Assembly (NCBI GenBank): GCA_902388545.1
Contig: CABMPS010000011.1
Location: 1 to 21,146 of the forward strand
Length of the DNA: 21,146 bases
Direction of reading: 5' to 3'
Origin: an uncultured Collinsella sp.
Lineage (GTDB): Bacteria; Actinomycetota; Coriobacteriia; Coriobacteriales; Coriobacteriaceae
The notes beneath the pieces were generated by a model. The model had not been told where the DNA came from. It searched no databases and worked only from the letters and a program-made list of their open reading frames with translations. The first letter of the stretch is position 1. Each line of letters opens with the position of its first letter. Positions 21,124 to 21,146 of this stretch are shown here, piece by piece. The position numbers and the translations under genes are program-made.

Positions 21124-21146
21124 GGAGAGCACTTAATGTGCTCTCC
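21124..21146. repeat. Perfect inverted repeat at the right edge
   Basis: GGAGAGCAC-TTAAT-GTGCTCTCC, 9-base arms, cut by the window edge so any following T tract cannot be seen. It may be a terminator or the start of a structured RNA. I see no supported gene between 20989 and here. Confidence 0.45.

Noticed and set aside
1..21146. CRISPR array, tRNA, rRNA or integrase attachment site
   Set aside because: No regularly spaced direct repeats, no cloverleaf or TTCRANYC-type motifs in intergenic DNA, and no integrase gene were found by eye. A tRNAscan and CRISPR search would settle it.
20928..21146. A plus-strand small gene starting at the ATG near 21089
   Set aside because: It runs off the edge after about 19 codons, has no good ribosome-binding site, and overlaps the edge hairpin.

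Overview
The window looks like chromosomal DNA from a high-GC Gram-positive gut bacterium of the class Coriobacteriia, most likely Collinsella or a close relative. That placement is inference. It rests on GC-rich codon use, the Streptomyces-like topA-tmk-holB order, a Corynebacterium-type (subgroup Ic) aspartate aminotransferase, Lac/Cel-family PTS genes, and intergenic palindromes of a kind I associate with that class. No rRNA, tRNA, CRISPR array, phage module or complete insertion sequence was found.

Region 1 (1-9.5 kb) is mostly housekeeping on the minus strand. Reading against the numbering: aspartate aminotransferase, a frameshifted STAS (anti-sigma-factor antagonist) gene, then a tight run tatA, tatC, hypA, hypB and an archaeal-type DNA topoisomerase I. 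The run closes at a strong bidirectional terminator at about 2.5 kb. Beyond it lie tmk and the start of holB. A plus-strand gene for a zinc-ribbon membrane protein sits between topA and tmk and is flanked by two near-identical palindromic repeats.

Region 2 (9.5-13 kb) holds a small plus-strand gene of unknown function, an AT-rich stretch that looks like a 226-bp element with imperfect terminal inverted repeats, the Na+/H+ antiporter nhaA with a structured leader, and a manganese-dependent inorganic pyrophosphatase.

Region 3 (13-21 kb) is a carbohydrate-uptake locus. On the minus strand are a GH1 phospho-beta-glycosidase, PTS IIC, IIB and IIA, then an SGNH hydrolase with a second IIB, then a ROK sugar kinase. 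Divergently on the plus strand are a GntR/UTRA regulator and mannose-6-phosphate isomerase. The gene set closely matches the Bacillus subtilis gmu (glucomannan oligosaccharide) operon, minus the mannanase and plus an SGNH hydrolase that could be a deacetylase. The likely pathway is: IIA/IIB/IIC import and phosphorylate a beta-linked disaccharide or short oligosaccharide; GH1 cleaves it; the ROK kinase phosphorylates the free sugar; and the isomerase feeds mannose-6-P into glycolysis. GntR probably controls both arms from the shared intergenic region. The last 160 bases contain hairpins but no gene I can support.
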